Positions 1 through 8,002 of a stretch of DNA of 64,000 bases are shown piece after piece. The translations under genes and the position numbers were made by a program. Below the pieces are notes generated by a model. That model was not told where the DNA came from. It did no database searches and saw nothing but the letters and a program-made list of their open reading frames with translations. The stretch covers positions 1,178,001 to 1,242,000 of the forward strand of contig JAWKLZ010000001.1 in assembly GCA_041392475.1 (NCBI GenBank), written 5' to 3'. The first letter of the stretch is position 1. Every line of letters begins with the position of its first letter. The DNA comes from Chitinophagales bacterium (GTDB taxonomy: Bacteria; Bacteroidota; Bacteroidia; Chitinophagales; UBA2359).

Positions 1-250
1 TTGCCAATTTCACACAATCCACAGGCGTTCCCGAACAAGCATAAGCTTCTACTCCTTCAAAAATATCTACTTGCTTCAATCGCAGGGGTTTGGTGATTGT
101 GATTGCGTGACCCATTGCAGATTGAGGGCTATCAGGTGCAACAACTACGACCTTTCCAAACTCTTTCGCCACTTCAATCAATGCCCTAATACCTCCCGCC
201 GTAATGCCGTCATCATTCGTTACCAATATAATTCGCTCTTTGTCAAACAT
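1..250 (-). CDS. surE: 5'/3'-nucleotidase SurE, N-terminal part (runs off the window)
   Basis: The first 83 residues are visible; the gene continues beyond base 1. The translation begins MFDKERIILVTNDDG and continues with VVAPDSPQSAMGHAIT and YACSGTPVDCVKLA, which are the N-terminal hallmarks of SurE. The LVTNDDG Asp pair and the later Ser are the divalent-metal site of this family. SurE is a cytoplasmic phosphatase acting on nucleoside monophosphates. The ATG at 248-250 gives exactly the usual SurE N-terminus. A TAATTTTG box on the minus strand lies about 33 bases upstream. The C-terminal half cannot be judged. Confidence 0.93.
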   Translation of the reverse strand, partial: MFDKERIILVTNDDGITAGGIRALIEVAKEFGKVVVVAPDSPQSAMGHAITITKPLRLKQVDIFEGVEAYACSGTPVDCVKLA

Positions 251-282
251 TTTTTCTCTTGTTTATCAAATTTATTGAAGCC

Positions 283-290
283 CAAAATTA
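283..290 (-). promoter_or_regulatory. candidate -7 promoter box for surE
   Basis: Minus-strand TAATTTTG matches the Bacteroidota -7 consensus TAnnTTTG. It sits 33 bases upstream of the surE start codon. No strong -33 element was recognised. Confidence 0.4.
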
Positions 291-337
291 CGCCAAATAA
301 ATGAATAAGGGTTGCCAATAAAATAAAATCCCGATTT

Positions 338-416
338 AGACTTTGGAAGTTTATTCCTAAATGGATATGCAATGTGTGAAAATCCGTATGCTCTCAAAAG
401 AAAGCTTCCAAAGTCT
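338..416 (+). repeat. palindromic repeat family A, copy 1
   Basis: Perfect 11-bp inverted arms (GACTTTGGAAG at 339-349, CTTCCAAAGTC at 405-415) enclose a core containing ATGCTCTCAAAAGAAA. The core is shared with copies at 9.5 and 47.3 kb. The arm sequence differs from other copies on both sides at once, so pairing is kept. It lies between the surE start and the dehydrogenase stop. Confidence 0.8.
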
Positions 417-476
417 TGCTCTTCAATACAAACAATCACCAACACTCCAACACCTTAAAATCCCAACACAAAACAA

Positions 477-1787
477 TCAAAAAGCTCTCAAATCTGAATC
501 AGTCACTTTTACTTTAGGATAGGTTTCCTGCATCGTTCTTTCCAAGGCAATGTAGAGTGCATTGCGGGTAATTTGTTCCTTCGCAGTACTTCTTTTGAAG
601 ACTTCAAACATGGCATCTCGAATGGTGTTGGAAGCATCTGCAAAAATAGCTTCATCCGTAATTTCCACATTTTCCTGCATCAAATAAGCAAACAGGCGAG
701 CCATCGCACAGTTGGCGATAAAATCTGGAATCAAACTACAATGTTCATCCACAAACTGTTGCGTTTTGCCGTAAATCAAATCTGTATCTACAAAAGGATT
801 GTTCGCACCACACGTCACCAGTTTCAAACCACCAACCAAAAGACGTTCAATGTGTTCTTTTTTAACCAAATTGGAGGCTGCCCCTGGAATAAAAATATCG
901 GTAGGCATATCCCAAATTTTTGCATCCGCTTCTTTAAATGATTGAGTAGTGACAATATCACTTGGAAGTGCATTGTTTTTTCGCTGCAAAAACAGCTGTT
1001 TCACCGTTTCAAAAGAAAGCCCATTCTCGTCAATGATACCGTGGTGTCGGTCAATAATTCCCACAATTTTTGCTCCTTCCTGCGCCAAATAATAAGCTGC
1101 CGCACCTGCCACATTCCCCCATCCTTGTATGATTACCTTCTTGTCTTTCACATCCGAACGCTCATAGATGTCGTAAAAATGGCGAGCAGATTCTGCCACT
1201 CCATAGCCTGTCATCAAGTCGGCAATGTGGTATTTTTGAGTACTGGAAGAAGGGGTAAATATTTGATTTTCTACTACCTTAGAAACACCTTGTCGCAACT
1301 GACCGATAAAATGAATTTTGGTATTTTTGTGCGGATTGAAGTGTCCATTCACCACACCCTCTTGCGGATGCCAAAGTCCCAAATTTTCGGTAATGGGAAT
1401 CACATCCTTCAATTCGTCCACATTCAAATCGCCTCCTGTGCCGTAGTAATTTTTGAGTAAAGGAAAAACTGCTTGAAACCATCGCTGCAAAACGCCTTCT
1501 CTGCGTGGGTCGTTGGGGTCGAAATTGATACCCGATTTTGCACCTCCAATGGGTGGACCAGAAACGGTGAATTTGATTTCCATAATCTTAGACAATGCTT
1601 CAACTTCTGCCTTGTGCAAGCCTTTTCGCATCCTTGTACCACCGCCTGCAGCACCACCTCTCAGCGAATTGATAACTACCCATCCCATCGCTTCCGTTTC
1701 GGTATCGTGCCACTCAAATACAATCGCTGCTTTTTTGTTTTTGAATTTATCGAGCAGGGTTTCAAACCCATTTTGCAATTTTTTCAT
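477..1787 (-). CDS. Glu/Leu/Phe/Val-family amino-acid dehydrogenase
   Basis: This 436-residue protein belongs to the glutamate dehydrogenase superfamily, which oxidatively deaminates an amino acid with NAD(P)+. An AAGGGTRM segment (about residues 46-53) is followed by PIGGAKSG (79-86, with the substrate-binding Lys84), GTGGDLNVDE (116-125) and the Rossmann motif GWGNVAGAA (222-230). The length fits a GDH-type subunit. GDH normally has PxGGxKGG, and the Ser in GGAKSG is a mild departure, so the amino-acid substrate is left open. The start at 1787 follows a minus-strand TAACTTTG box by about 24 bases. It is monocistronic, ending next to repeat A copy 1. Confidence 0.85.
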   Translation of the reverse strand: MKKLQNGFETLLDKFKNKKAAIVFEWHDTETEAMGWVVINSLRGGAAGGGTRMRKGLHKAEVEALSKIMEIKFTVSGPPIGGAKSGINFDPNDPRREGVLQRWFQAVFPLLKNYYGTGGDLNVDELKDVIPITENLGLWHPQEGVVNGHFNPHKNTKIHFIGQLRQGVSKVVENQIFTPSSSTQKYHIADLMTGYGVAESARHFYDIYERSDVKDKKVIIQGWGNVAGAAAYYLAQEGAKIVGIIDRHHGIIDENGLSFETVKQLFLQRKNNALPSDIVTTQSFKEADAKIWDMPTDIFIPGAASNLVKKEHIERLLVGGLKLVTCGANNPFVDTDLIYGKTQQFVDEHCSLIPDFIANCAMARLFAYLMQENVEITDEAIFADASNTIRDAMFEVFKRSTAKEQITRNALYIALERTMQETYPKVKVTDSDLRAF

Positions 1788-2169
1788 ACAAGCTATTTGT
1801 TTTTAGGCGGCAAAGTTACGGCTTTGCAGTAGTTAAAGACCTACCGACCTATTTTAATTTTACAAATCCTTTGGAACAAATGAAAATACAGGCTATTTTC
1901 ATTTTCACTCTAGCGATGGTTGTTTATCATAGTAAAATTCAATACTTTTGAAGAAAGACAAAAGACTTCAAAACAAAAATACCTTAACACCCCTAAGTTC
2001 GATAATCCTCATACAGCTTTGAACAAGAATCGTTTACAGAAAGAAATCTCACTTAATACAGGCATATTCTTTTTCGTAGCCGATTCTTGTTCAAGGATTT
2101 ACGTGAATAGTGACCGAAAGATAGGTAACACATTAACACCCCAATACACTAACACAATCCCTAAAAAAA
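1788..2169. other. 382-base intergenic region with a 14-bp inverted repeat
   Basis: It separates two divergently transcribed genes. It holds the dehydrogenase promoter box and a perfect inverted repeat, TTGAACAAGAATCG (2019-2032) with CGATTCTTGTTCAA (2081-2094). The bases before the left arm, CATACAGCTTTGAACAAGAA, resemble CATACAGCATTGAACAGGAA of repeat family B at 4.16 kb, so this may be an eroded relative. No gene is supported; a 92-codon frame here has no recognisable content. Confidence 0.55.
1811..1818 (-). promoter_or_regulatory. candidate -7 promoter box for the amino-acid dehydrogenase
   Basis: Minus-strand TAACTTTG fits TAnnTTTG, 24 bases upstream of the start codon. Confidence 0.45.
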
Positions 2170-3345
2170 ATGCTCGAAGATTTTTTAAGCCCCATTGACA
2201 TCAGTTATATAGTAGAACCGCAGCAATACGCCAAAAATCAATGGGGAAATTGCATTGAGAAACACATAGATACACTGCCCGATTGCAGTGAAATAGACAT
2301 TGCCATCATTGGAGTGGAAGAAGACCGCCGAAACCACGGCAAAGCAGGCTGCAAAGAGGCTGCAAATGCAGTTCGTTTGGAACTTTACAAGTTGTACAAA
2401 TGGCAAAAGCGTTTCAGAGTAGCCGATCTGGGCAACATCAAGGCGGGGCGCACACAGCACGATACCTACATTGGAGTCGGTAGGGTAGTAGAGGCATTGC
2501 GGGCCGAAAAAGTCGTTCCCATCATCATTGGAGGCACACATGATGTCACCTATGGTCAGTTTTTGGGCTATGGCAGTCAGTCGTCTGATTTTGTGAACAT
2601 TGCCGTATTCGACCAAGAAATAGACCTCTTTTCGTCGCAGCGTCATGCCATGGGGCCTTACTCGTTTCTCTATAAAATCTTGACCCAACAACCCAACCTC
2701 TTCAATTTCAACCTTGTCGGTTTCCAACATTTTTTGGTCGACCCCAACATCGTCAATACCTTAGAAGACCTGCATTTTGAATGTCACAGTTTGGGGCATA
2801 TCCGCAACAATATTGAAGAAGTCGAACCTATTGTCCGAAATGCCGACATAGTTTCTTTCGATATTTCTGCCATTCGCCAATCAGATGCACCTGCTGTTGA
2901 TCGCTTGAGTGCCAATGGTTTTTTTGGAGAAGAAGCTTGCCAGATAGCACGTTATGTGGGATTAAGTGACCATGTTTCCTCCTTTGGTTTGTATCAGTTC
3001 AATCCTATTCTCGATCAAAATGCCCAAACCGCCAAATTGGTGGCACAGATGATTTGGTATTTTGTGGATGGATTTTATGGACGCAAAAACGATCATCCGA
3101 GCGCATCAAGTAAAGGCTTTTTGCAGTATATCGTCAACTTCAAAGAAAATGAACACGAAATTGTGTTTATCAAAAGCAAAAGAAGTGACCGATGGTGGAT
3201 GCGTGTACCCGTTTTGAAGTTCAAAGGCGAACTGCAGGAAGAACGTTATGAACTCGTTCCTTGCTCTTATTCGGACTACGAATTGGCCTGCAAAGAGGAA
3301 ATTCCCGATAGGTGGATGCGGGCGTATTTGCGGCTTTCGGTTTAG
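2170..3345 (+). CDS. formimidoylglutamase/arginase-like ureohydrolase
   Basis: A 391-residue protein of the arginase/agmatinase/formimidoylglutamase fold, probably cytoplasmic. Motifs appear in the family order: GGTHD at 121-125 (arginase GGDHS), FDQEID at 147-152 (arginase DAHxD) and SFDISAIRQSDAP at 229-241 (arginase DVDxxDP). Compared with manganese arginases the His of DAHxD is Glu and the second Asp of DVD is Ser233, so two metal ligands are altered. From memory, Bacteroidota proteins annotated formimidoylglutamase show similar divergence. Histidine degradation (formimidoylglutamate to glutamate) is the likeliest role, but no other hut gene is in view. It is transcribed divergently from the dehydrogenase. 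Confidence 0.72.
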   Translation: MLEDFLSPIDISYIVEPQQYAKNQWGNCIEKHIDTLPDCSEIDIAIIGVEEDRRNHGKAGCKEAANAVRLELYKLYKWQKRFRVADLGNIKAGRTQHDTYIGVGRVVEALRAEKVVPIIIGGTHDVTYGQFLGYGSQSSDFVNIAVFDQEIDLFSSQRHAMGPYSFLYKILTQQPNLFNFNLVGFQHFLVDPNIVNTLEDLHFECHSLGHIRNNIEEVEPIVRNADIVSFDISAIRQSDAPAVDRLSANGFFGEEACQIARYVGLSDHVSSFGLYQFNPILDQNAQTAKLVAQMIWYFVDGFYGRKNDHPSASSKGFLQYIVNFKENEHEIVFIKSKRSDRWWMRVPVLKFKGELQEERYELVPCSYSDYELACKEEIPDRWMRAYLRLSV

Positions 3346-3368
3346 GAACGTCAATAAAATAATTTACC

Positions 3369-3455
3369 GATTTAGACCTTTGAAGTTTTGCTTCAAAGGC
3401 TCTGTATTGCATTGAAAATCAATATCTTTCAAAGATTAAACTTCAAAAGCCTCAA
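3369..3455 (-). repeat. palindromic repeat family A, copy 2
   Basis: Imperfect arms GACCTTTGAAGTTT (3375-3388) and AAACTTCAAAAGCC (3438-3451) enclose a core with ATATCTTTnAAAGATTAAACT. This matches the reverse orientation of copies at 9.5 and 24.8 kb. It sits just downstream of the ureohydrolase stop. Confidence 0.65.
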
Positions 3456-3522
3456 CATCAATGTGGAAGTAATTTTGTTGGCGAGTCTTAGTTAAATCTA
3501 TATCCAGATTATTCTAAAAACG

Positions 3523-3530
3523 TACCTTTG
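3523..3530 (+). promoter_or_regulatory. candidate -7 promoter box for the lipoprotein gene
   Basis: TACCTTTG fits TAnnTTTG, 28 bases before the ATG at 3558. Confidence 0.45.
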
Positions 3531-3557
3531 CTTTTTTTTAAAATCAAATAAAATAAC

Positions 3558-4028
3558 ATGAAAGACATTCGAATGTTGGTAAAATCAGTAGCATTTTTAT
3601 GTTTGCTGACGCTTGGTTTGGTTGGTTGCAATAACTCCAACTCAAATGAATCGGAGGAGCAAACCAAAACGGAAACAGAGCATAAGGATGAAATAGTAAC
3701 TTCTCAAAAGAACTACTGCTTTCGGAATGAATATCCGCATGAAGGAAGCGAAGATAAAGATGTGTTAGAGCTGCAAATAGAGGTAAAGGGCAATACTGTC
3801 ACAGGGGCATACAATTGGCTTCCAGCCTTTAAAGATCAAAGAAAAGGAGCTATTCGAGGCATGTTGGAAGACAGTATAATTAAAGGAGAATACAATTTTC
3901 AGCAGGAAGGCACAACGGAAACAGTTCGCATAGAGATTGCTCTGGAGGATGACAAAGCGGTAGTGAAAGGCGGCGAACCAGCATTGGGTTTAGAGGCAAC
4001 GATTCAAAAGGTGGAATGTGCGAATTAA
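3558..4028 (+). CDS. small lipoprotein of unknown function
   Basis: A 156-residue protein with a basic N-terminus, a hydrophobic stretch and the lipobox LVGC, giving a lipidated Cys24. A Ser/Asn/Glu/Thr-rich linker (about 25-46) precedes a roughly 110-residue domain with alternating charged and hydrophobic strands. Phrases such as GNTVTGAYNWLPAFKDQRKG and DSIIKGEYNF suggest a lipocalin-like or other small beta-barrel fold. I recognise no family with certainty. Two Cys (in NYCFRNE and VECAN) could form a disulfide. It is probably anchored in the periplasm or outer membrane and stands alone under its own promoter box. Confidence 0.7.
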   Translation: MKDIRMLVKSVAFLCLLTLGLVGCNNSNSNESEEQTKTETEHKDEIVTSQKNYCFRNEYPHEGSEDKDVLELQIEVKGNTVTGAYNWLPAFKDQRKGAIRGMLEDSIIKGEYNFQQEGTTETVRIEIALEDDKAVVKGGEPALGLEATIQKVECAN

Positions 4029-4046
4029 CTGATTTTCAAAAAAAAT

Positions 4047-4084
4047 CTCCATAGCAGTAGTTTACAAAATCCCCTGCTATGGAG
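4047..4084. terminator. hairpin, possible terminator
   Basis: A perfect 11-bp stem, CTCCATAGCAG (4047-4057) with CTGCTATGGAG (4074-4084), lies 19 bases after the lipoprotein stop. The plus-strand T tract is short. On the minus strand it is followed by a long T run, so it may be bidirectional. Confidence 0.5.
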
Positions 4085-4125
4085 TTTCAAAAAGTGACAA
4101 ATGGATGCCAAAATAGAAAAGTTAA

Positions 4126-4294
4126 TCATAGCCATCAAGCTAAGGTTTGCTTGTTTCTCATACAGCATTGAACAGGAAGTTTTAATAAAAAAGAAGCACA
4201 CTATACACATAAACTATAAGAAAGCTCCCTTTCTATTATTTGTTCTTGTTCAAGACTTAATGCTTATGTTAATTACTAAACTTGATGGCTATGA
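4126..4294 (+). repeat. MITE-like element B, copy 1, with 14-bp terminal inverted repeats
   Basis: Terminal arms TCATAGCCATCAAG (4126-4139) and CTTGATGGCTATGA (4281-4294) are perfect inverted repeats bounding 169 bp. The first 131 bp recur inverted at 24860-24990 with only a few differences. No transposase is encoded. A 92-codon frame over the element (4101-4379) is regarded as fortuitous. Confidence 0.7.
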
Positions 4295-4391
4295 AAAGCT
4301 AATCAAAAGACTGAACGAATCCTTCAATGGAAGTCCTTTGTTTGGTGAATCACTCATGACACAATTCAATGGTGTTTAAAATATTGTAAAT

Positions 4392-5123
4392 ATGAAAATT
4401 GCTGTATGTCAGGCTTCAATGTATTGGACGATTGAAGAAAATGTAGAAAATATTATACAATGGATTCGGAAAGCTAAAAAAGAGGAAGCGGATTTGGCCG
4501 TTTTTATGGAATGTGCAATCACTGGCTATCACCGAAAAATGCCTCAAACAGTTAGCTCAAAAAGCCTTGAAATTGCCCATCAGAAAATAAAAACTGCTGC
4601 AATGGAAAACCAAATTGCAGTAATCGTTGGTACTCCATTTATCAAAGCCGATTCTCTTCAAAGCATCTTCAACAGTGCTATCTACTTCAATCCCAACTCC
4701 AAAGGCTATAAAATAACCTCCAAAATTGGACTTACGGAGACAGAACTCCTTTTTTTTACCAAAGGACAAAAGAGAGAAGTCTTCAAAATCGGCGACCTCA
4801 ATATTGGCATTGTTTTTTGCAGAGAGATTCAAGATGCAAAGGAACTCATTGAAGATTATCACAATACAAATCTCAACTTACTTCTTTGGCCCAGTTATAT
4901 CAAGTGGGATAGTGAACTGGAATTAGGTGAAATAGATTATCTCGAAGCAGGCTGTACTCTTTCTCAAAAACTGAACGTTCCCATCTTAAACATCAATGCT
5001 GCAAATTCTTTGAATGACTTATCTTTGAGAGGCTTAGGCGCAAGTGTGTTTGTACGGAATGGAGAGATTGTATTTACATTGGCGGAGGATGAGGAGGAAT
5101 TGAAGGTTGTTGAATTGCATTAA
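4392..5123 (+). CDS. carbon-nitrogen hydrolase (nitrilase superfamily)
   Basis: A 243-residue cytoplasmic amidohydrolase. The Glu-Lys-Cys triad is visible: Glu40 in AVFMECAITGYH, Lys111 in ITSKIGLTETE and the nucleophile Cys143 in GIVFCREIQD. The length fits the short stand-alone members of the superfamily, such as omega-amidase and carbamoylase-like enzymes. The usual LLRxPE or GEPR context signatures that would fix a subfamily are absent, so the substrate is unknown. The protein starts MKIAVCQASM, the typical first strand, which supports the ATG at 4392. It is flanked by element B and converges on the hydroxy-acid oxidase gene. Confidence 0.85.
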   Translation: MKIAVCQASMYWTIEENVENIIQWIRKAKKEEADLAVFMECAITGYHRKMPQTVSSKSLEIAHQKIKTAAMENQIAVIVGTPFIKADSLQSIFNSAIYFNPNSKGYKITSKIGLTETELLFFTKGQKREVFKIGDLNIGIVFCREIQDAKELIEDYHNTNLNLLLWPSYIKWDSELELGEIDYLEAGCTLSQKLNVPILNINAANSLNDLSLRGLGASVFVRNGEIVFTLAEDEEELKVVELH

Positions 5124-5159
5124 TTTAAAAATTAATTATTTTTAAGTAATATTTAGTTA

Positions 5160-6374
5160 TCAAACCAAACACTCTCCTCCTATCTCCCCCAAATCCTTGC
5201 ACCCCGCCAAAGCCATCGTAAACTCAAACTCCGCCATCAAATTCACCAAAACCTCTTCCACGCCCTGTTGTCCTGTAATCGCCAAGCCATAAGCATGCGG
5301 GCGACCCACACAAACTGCCTTTGCACCCAAAGCCAAAGCCTTGAAAACATCTGCGCCTGTCCGAATCCCACTGTCCATCAAAATCGGTATATCACTGCCC
5401 GCCTTGCGAACTGCTTCCACCACCTTCGGTAAAGCATCAATTGCAGCAATCGCACCATCTACTTGCCGCCCACCGTGATTCGAAACAATGATGCCATCCA
5501 TGCCGTATTTCACCGCCAAAGCACCATCTTCAGGATGCAAAATTCCCTTCAACAAAATCGGCAAATCGGTCACAGTCCGCAAAAAAGCCAAGTCTTCCCA
5601 AGTGATAGACGGACGGGAATAAATACCCGTAAAAGCCTGCACCATTTTGAAGGTTTCTGCATCTACACCAGGTACTTGCAGCGCATCCGCTCCAAAATCC
5701 ATATTTGCCACAATCTGCCTAAAAACGGGATCACTTGTATATTGAGCAATGCCTTGACCTGTCAAAAATGGAAGGTGCATCAAGTCCAAATCTTGTACCC
5801 GCCAACCCAACATTGTCGTATCCAAAGTCACCGCAATTGCAGTGCATCCACAGCGTTCAGCACGTTGTACCAAGCTCTTTACCAAGTCATTCGATTTGCT
5901 CCAATACAGTTGAAACCATCGAGGGCTGTCGCCCATATCTGCGGTGATTTCCTCCATCGAGTAAGAAGCCTGATTGGAGATAATCATCGGAATACCCAAT
6001 TTTGCAGCAGCTCGACCCACTGCTTTATCGGCTTCGTCATGCACCATTTCCAATACGCCAATCGGGCAGGTCAAAATCGGGGAGGGGATTTTGACTCCAA
6101 ACAATTCCGTGCTTGTATCTCGCACCGATACATCCCGCAACATTCGAGGGTAAATGCGGTATTTGGCAAAAGCATCCGAGTTTTCCCGAACGGTATCATC
6201 TGTACCTGCTCCGCCAATGATGTAGCCGCCTGCCTTTGCAGTCATTTTCTCTTTGGCAAGTGCTTCCAGTTTTTTGGGGTCAAACGGAACAATCGGTTTT
6301 GCGCCCATCATGCCTTTGATGTAGATTTCACCTTGTCTTGCAGGGGCGGAGAGTTTTGTAGAATTGTTGGACAT
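5160..6374 (-). CDS. FMN-dependent alpha-hydroxy-acid oxidase/dehydrogenase
   Basis: About 404 residues of the lactate/glycolate oxidase TIM-barrel family, oxidising an L-2-hydroxy acid with FMN. Seen in order are SPILTCPIG (FMN-contacting strand), RWFQLYWSK, LLKGILHPEDGALAVKYGMDGIIVSNHGGRQVD with the catalytic His in SNHGG, and the phosphate-binding MDSGIRTGADVFKALALGAKAVCVGR. The frame is open to 6425, but the extra 17 residues overlap the upstream ATPase and look unlike the family, so MSNNSTKL at 6374 is preferred. The N-terminal segment has no membrane anchor, so a soluble oxidase is likelier than a membrane lactate dehydrogenase. The substrate is not fixed. Confidence 0.87.
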   Translation of the reverse strand: MSNNSTKLSAPARQGEIYIKGMMGAKPIVPFDPKKLEALAKEKMTAKAGGYIIGGAGTDDTVRENSDAFAKYRIYPRMLRDVSVRDTSTELFGVKIPSPILTCPIGVLEMVHDEADKAVGRAAAKLGIPMIISNQASYSMEEITADMGDSPRWFQLYWSKSNDLVKSLVQRAERCGCTAIAVTLDTTMLGWRVQDLDLMHLPFLTGQGIAQYTSDPVFRQIVANMDFGADALQVPGVDAETFKMVQAFTGIYSRPSITWEDLAFLRTVTDLPILLKGILHPEDGALAVKYGMDGIIVSNHGGRQVDGAIAAIDALPKVVEAVRKAGSDIPILMDSGIRTGADVFKALALGAKAVCVGRPHAYGLAITGQQGVEEVLVNLMAEFEFTMALAGCKDLGEIGGECLV

Positions 6375-6384
6375 TGGTTTTATT

Positions 6385-7839
6385 TTAACTTTTCGATTCT
6401 TCCTTAAACAGCGCATCCATATCAATACTTTGCTGTATCAGTGAGGTGCTATATTTGTTTTCTACCAAACCAAAAGTGGTTATCATTGTCAGAAAAAGCG
6501 ATTTGGTAAATTTCGTACTTTGCTTAAAAATAGTTAATTTGGTTCGCAGTTCATCAGCGTAATTTTTATTAATCACAAAAGGGTATTGAGAAAATTTGAT
6601 TTCACATATATTGATAACATTGTCGCCTCTATCTATGACCAAATCTATTTGACTACCCATATTACCTTCTGTTCCTGCTTTTCGCCACGAAGATTCTTCT
6701 GTGTAAATTCCACTTATTCCCAAGGCTGCTTTGATTTGTGGAATGTGAGCCAAGCACAATCTTTCAAAAGCAAAACCACTCCAACTTTTCCAAGTGCTTT
6801 GTTCCGATTTTTTTATCCAACTACCCGTTCCGCTTGCTCTAGAGTTGGCAATGAACTTGAGATAAAAAGCTGAATACGGGTCACTCAGTTTGTAAAGTGC
6901 CAATTTTAGGTTTTTTCCTATGGGCAAATATTTTACGATGAAACCAGACTCTTCTAAACTATCAAATATTTTGGAAGTAGTTCCTCCTGACGAAAGTTTT
7001 GTCGCTTGTATCAGTTCTTTTCTTGTCAAACCATTGGGTTTCTTTGCCAAAGCTTTTATCACATTAATATACCTTTCTGCCTTGTTGAATAGACCTTCGT
7101 ACAAATTTATGAATTCATCTCGCAAAAGCCCATCTTTGCTAAAACACACCTCATCAATAATTTGAGTAGCACTTTTCCCTCTTTTCACTTCCTTCAAATA
7201 GTGAGGAATGCCCCCCATTACCATATACAATTGAAGCAAATCGTATCGTTCTAACTGAATATTTCTACTTTTTAGATAGGCTTCGGTTTCGTATAAATTA
7301 AAAGGCAATAGTCTGATTCTCTTTGTGATTCGATTGTGCAACCCCCCTCTACTCTTGATGATATTTGAAATCATCCACGATGCCGCTGACCCACAAACCA
7401 AAACAATAATATTTGCTCTCTTGGAAGCCCAACTATTCCAAAAATTTTCTAAAGCAGATAAAAAACCAGATTTGCTGGTTGCCAACCACGGTAGTTCATC
7501 AATAAACACCACCATTTTATGCTTGCGCTTCAATCCTTCCAAATATTGCTGTAAAATATAGAAAGCTTTGAGCCAAGTTTTGGGTCTTGTCGGAATTTGT
7601 GCTGTTCCGCTCAGTTTAGAATTCAGTACATTCATAAAATTCTCCAATTGCAGGTCTTTCCCCGTTTTATTCAGACCCGTAATCGAAAAAACAATCTCTT
7701 TCTTATAAACTGTTTCTACCAAAAAAGTCTTGCCTACTCGCCTCCTGCCATATAAAGCAACAAATTCTGCTTCTTCTGACAACAACAATTCTTGGAGGAT
7801 AGACTGTTCTTTTTCTCGTCCTATTACTCTTGCAGTCAT
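6385..7839 (-). CDS. AAA-type ATPase with C-terminal DUF234-like nuclease-fold domain
   Basis: A 484-residue protein. An N-terminal P-loop ATPase has Walker A GRRRVGKT (31-38), Walker B VVFIDELPW (110-118) and a sensor-like IIVLVCGSAASW. A winged-helix region follows (around 265-320, LTRKELIQATKLSSGGTTSKIFDSLEESG). The C-terminus has GSQIDLVIDRGDNVINICEIKF, a D...ExK pattern of the PD-(D/E)xK fold seen in DUF234 ATPases. These proteins are common in Bacteroidota and archaea and have been linked to mobile elements or stress, but their function is unsettled. The gene ends 10 bases before the preferred start of the oxidase gene. Confidence 0.82.
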   Translation of the reverse strand: MTARVIGREKEQSILQELLLSEEAEFVALYGRRRVGKTFLVETVYKKEIVFSITGLNKTGKDLQLENFMNVLNSKLSGTAQIPTRPKTWLKAFYILQQYLEGLKRKHKMVVFIDELPWLATSKSGFLSALENFWNSWASKRANIIVLVCGSAASWMISNIIKSRGGLHNRITKRIRLLPFNLYETEAYLKSRNIQLERYDLLQLYMVMGGIPHYLKEVKRGKSATQIIDEVCFSKDGLLRDEFINLYEGLFNKAERYINVIKALAKKPNGLTRKELIQATKLSSGGTTSKIFDSLEESGFIVKYLPIGKNLKLALYKLSDPYSAFYLKFIANSRASGTGSWIKKSEQSTWKSWSGFAFERLCLAHIPQIKAALGISGIYTEESSWRKAGTEGNMGSQIDLVIDRGDNVINICEIKFSQYPFVINKNYADELRTKLTIFKQSTKFTKSLFLTMITTFGLVENKYSTSLIQQSIDMDALFKEESKS

Positions 7840-7887
7840 AGCCCTTATTTAGTGAAAATAATGCTTACAAGATAAAGTTTTTTAACG

Positions 7888-7990
7888 AGATAATCGTCCA
7901 AAACTGCCTTTTTTTAGGAGTTTTGGACGATTATCTATTTTGATAAACAGCCAGAACCTATTTTTTTGACGAGTTTTGGACGACTATCTC
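7888..7990. repeat. three copies of an 18-bp palindrome-forming motif
   Basis: AGATAATCGTCCAAAACT (7888-7905) is the exact reverse complement of 7919-7936. A third copy, with one change (GACGACTATCT), occupies 7972-7989 in the second orientation. The set lies between the ATPase start and the DUF1254 stop, within 170 bases. Confidence 0.75.
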
Positions 7991-8002
7991 ACTTCAATTC
8001 TA

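Larger units (their letters stand above)
4029..4391. other. 363-base intergenic region holding a hairpin and element B
   Basis: Apart from the hairpin at 4047-4084 and the MITE-like element at 4126-4294, nothing gene-like is supported. There is no clear promoter box before the nitrilase-family gene. Confidence 0.55.

Noticed and set aside
1920..2198. 92-codon frame upstream of the ureohydrolase
   Set aside because: It covers an inverted repeat and overlaps the next gene start; composition is not protein-like.
4101..4379. 92-codon frame over element B
   Set aside because: It coincides with the inverted-repeat element, whose second copy at 24.9 kb does not preserve a frame.
5463..6407. Open frame of 314 codons on the plus strand inside the hydroxy-acid oxidase gene
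   Set aside because: Antisense to a gene with clear FMN-enzyme motifs; the Cys/His/Phe-rich translation has no family signature.
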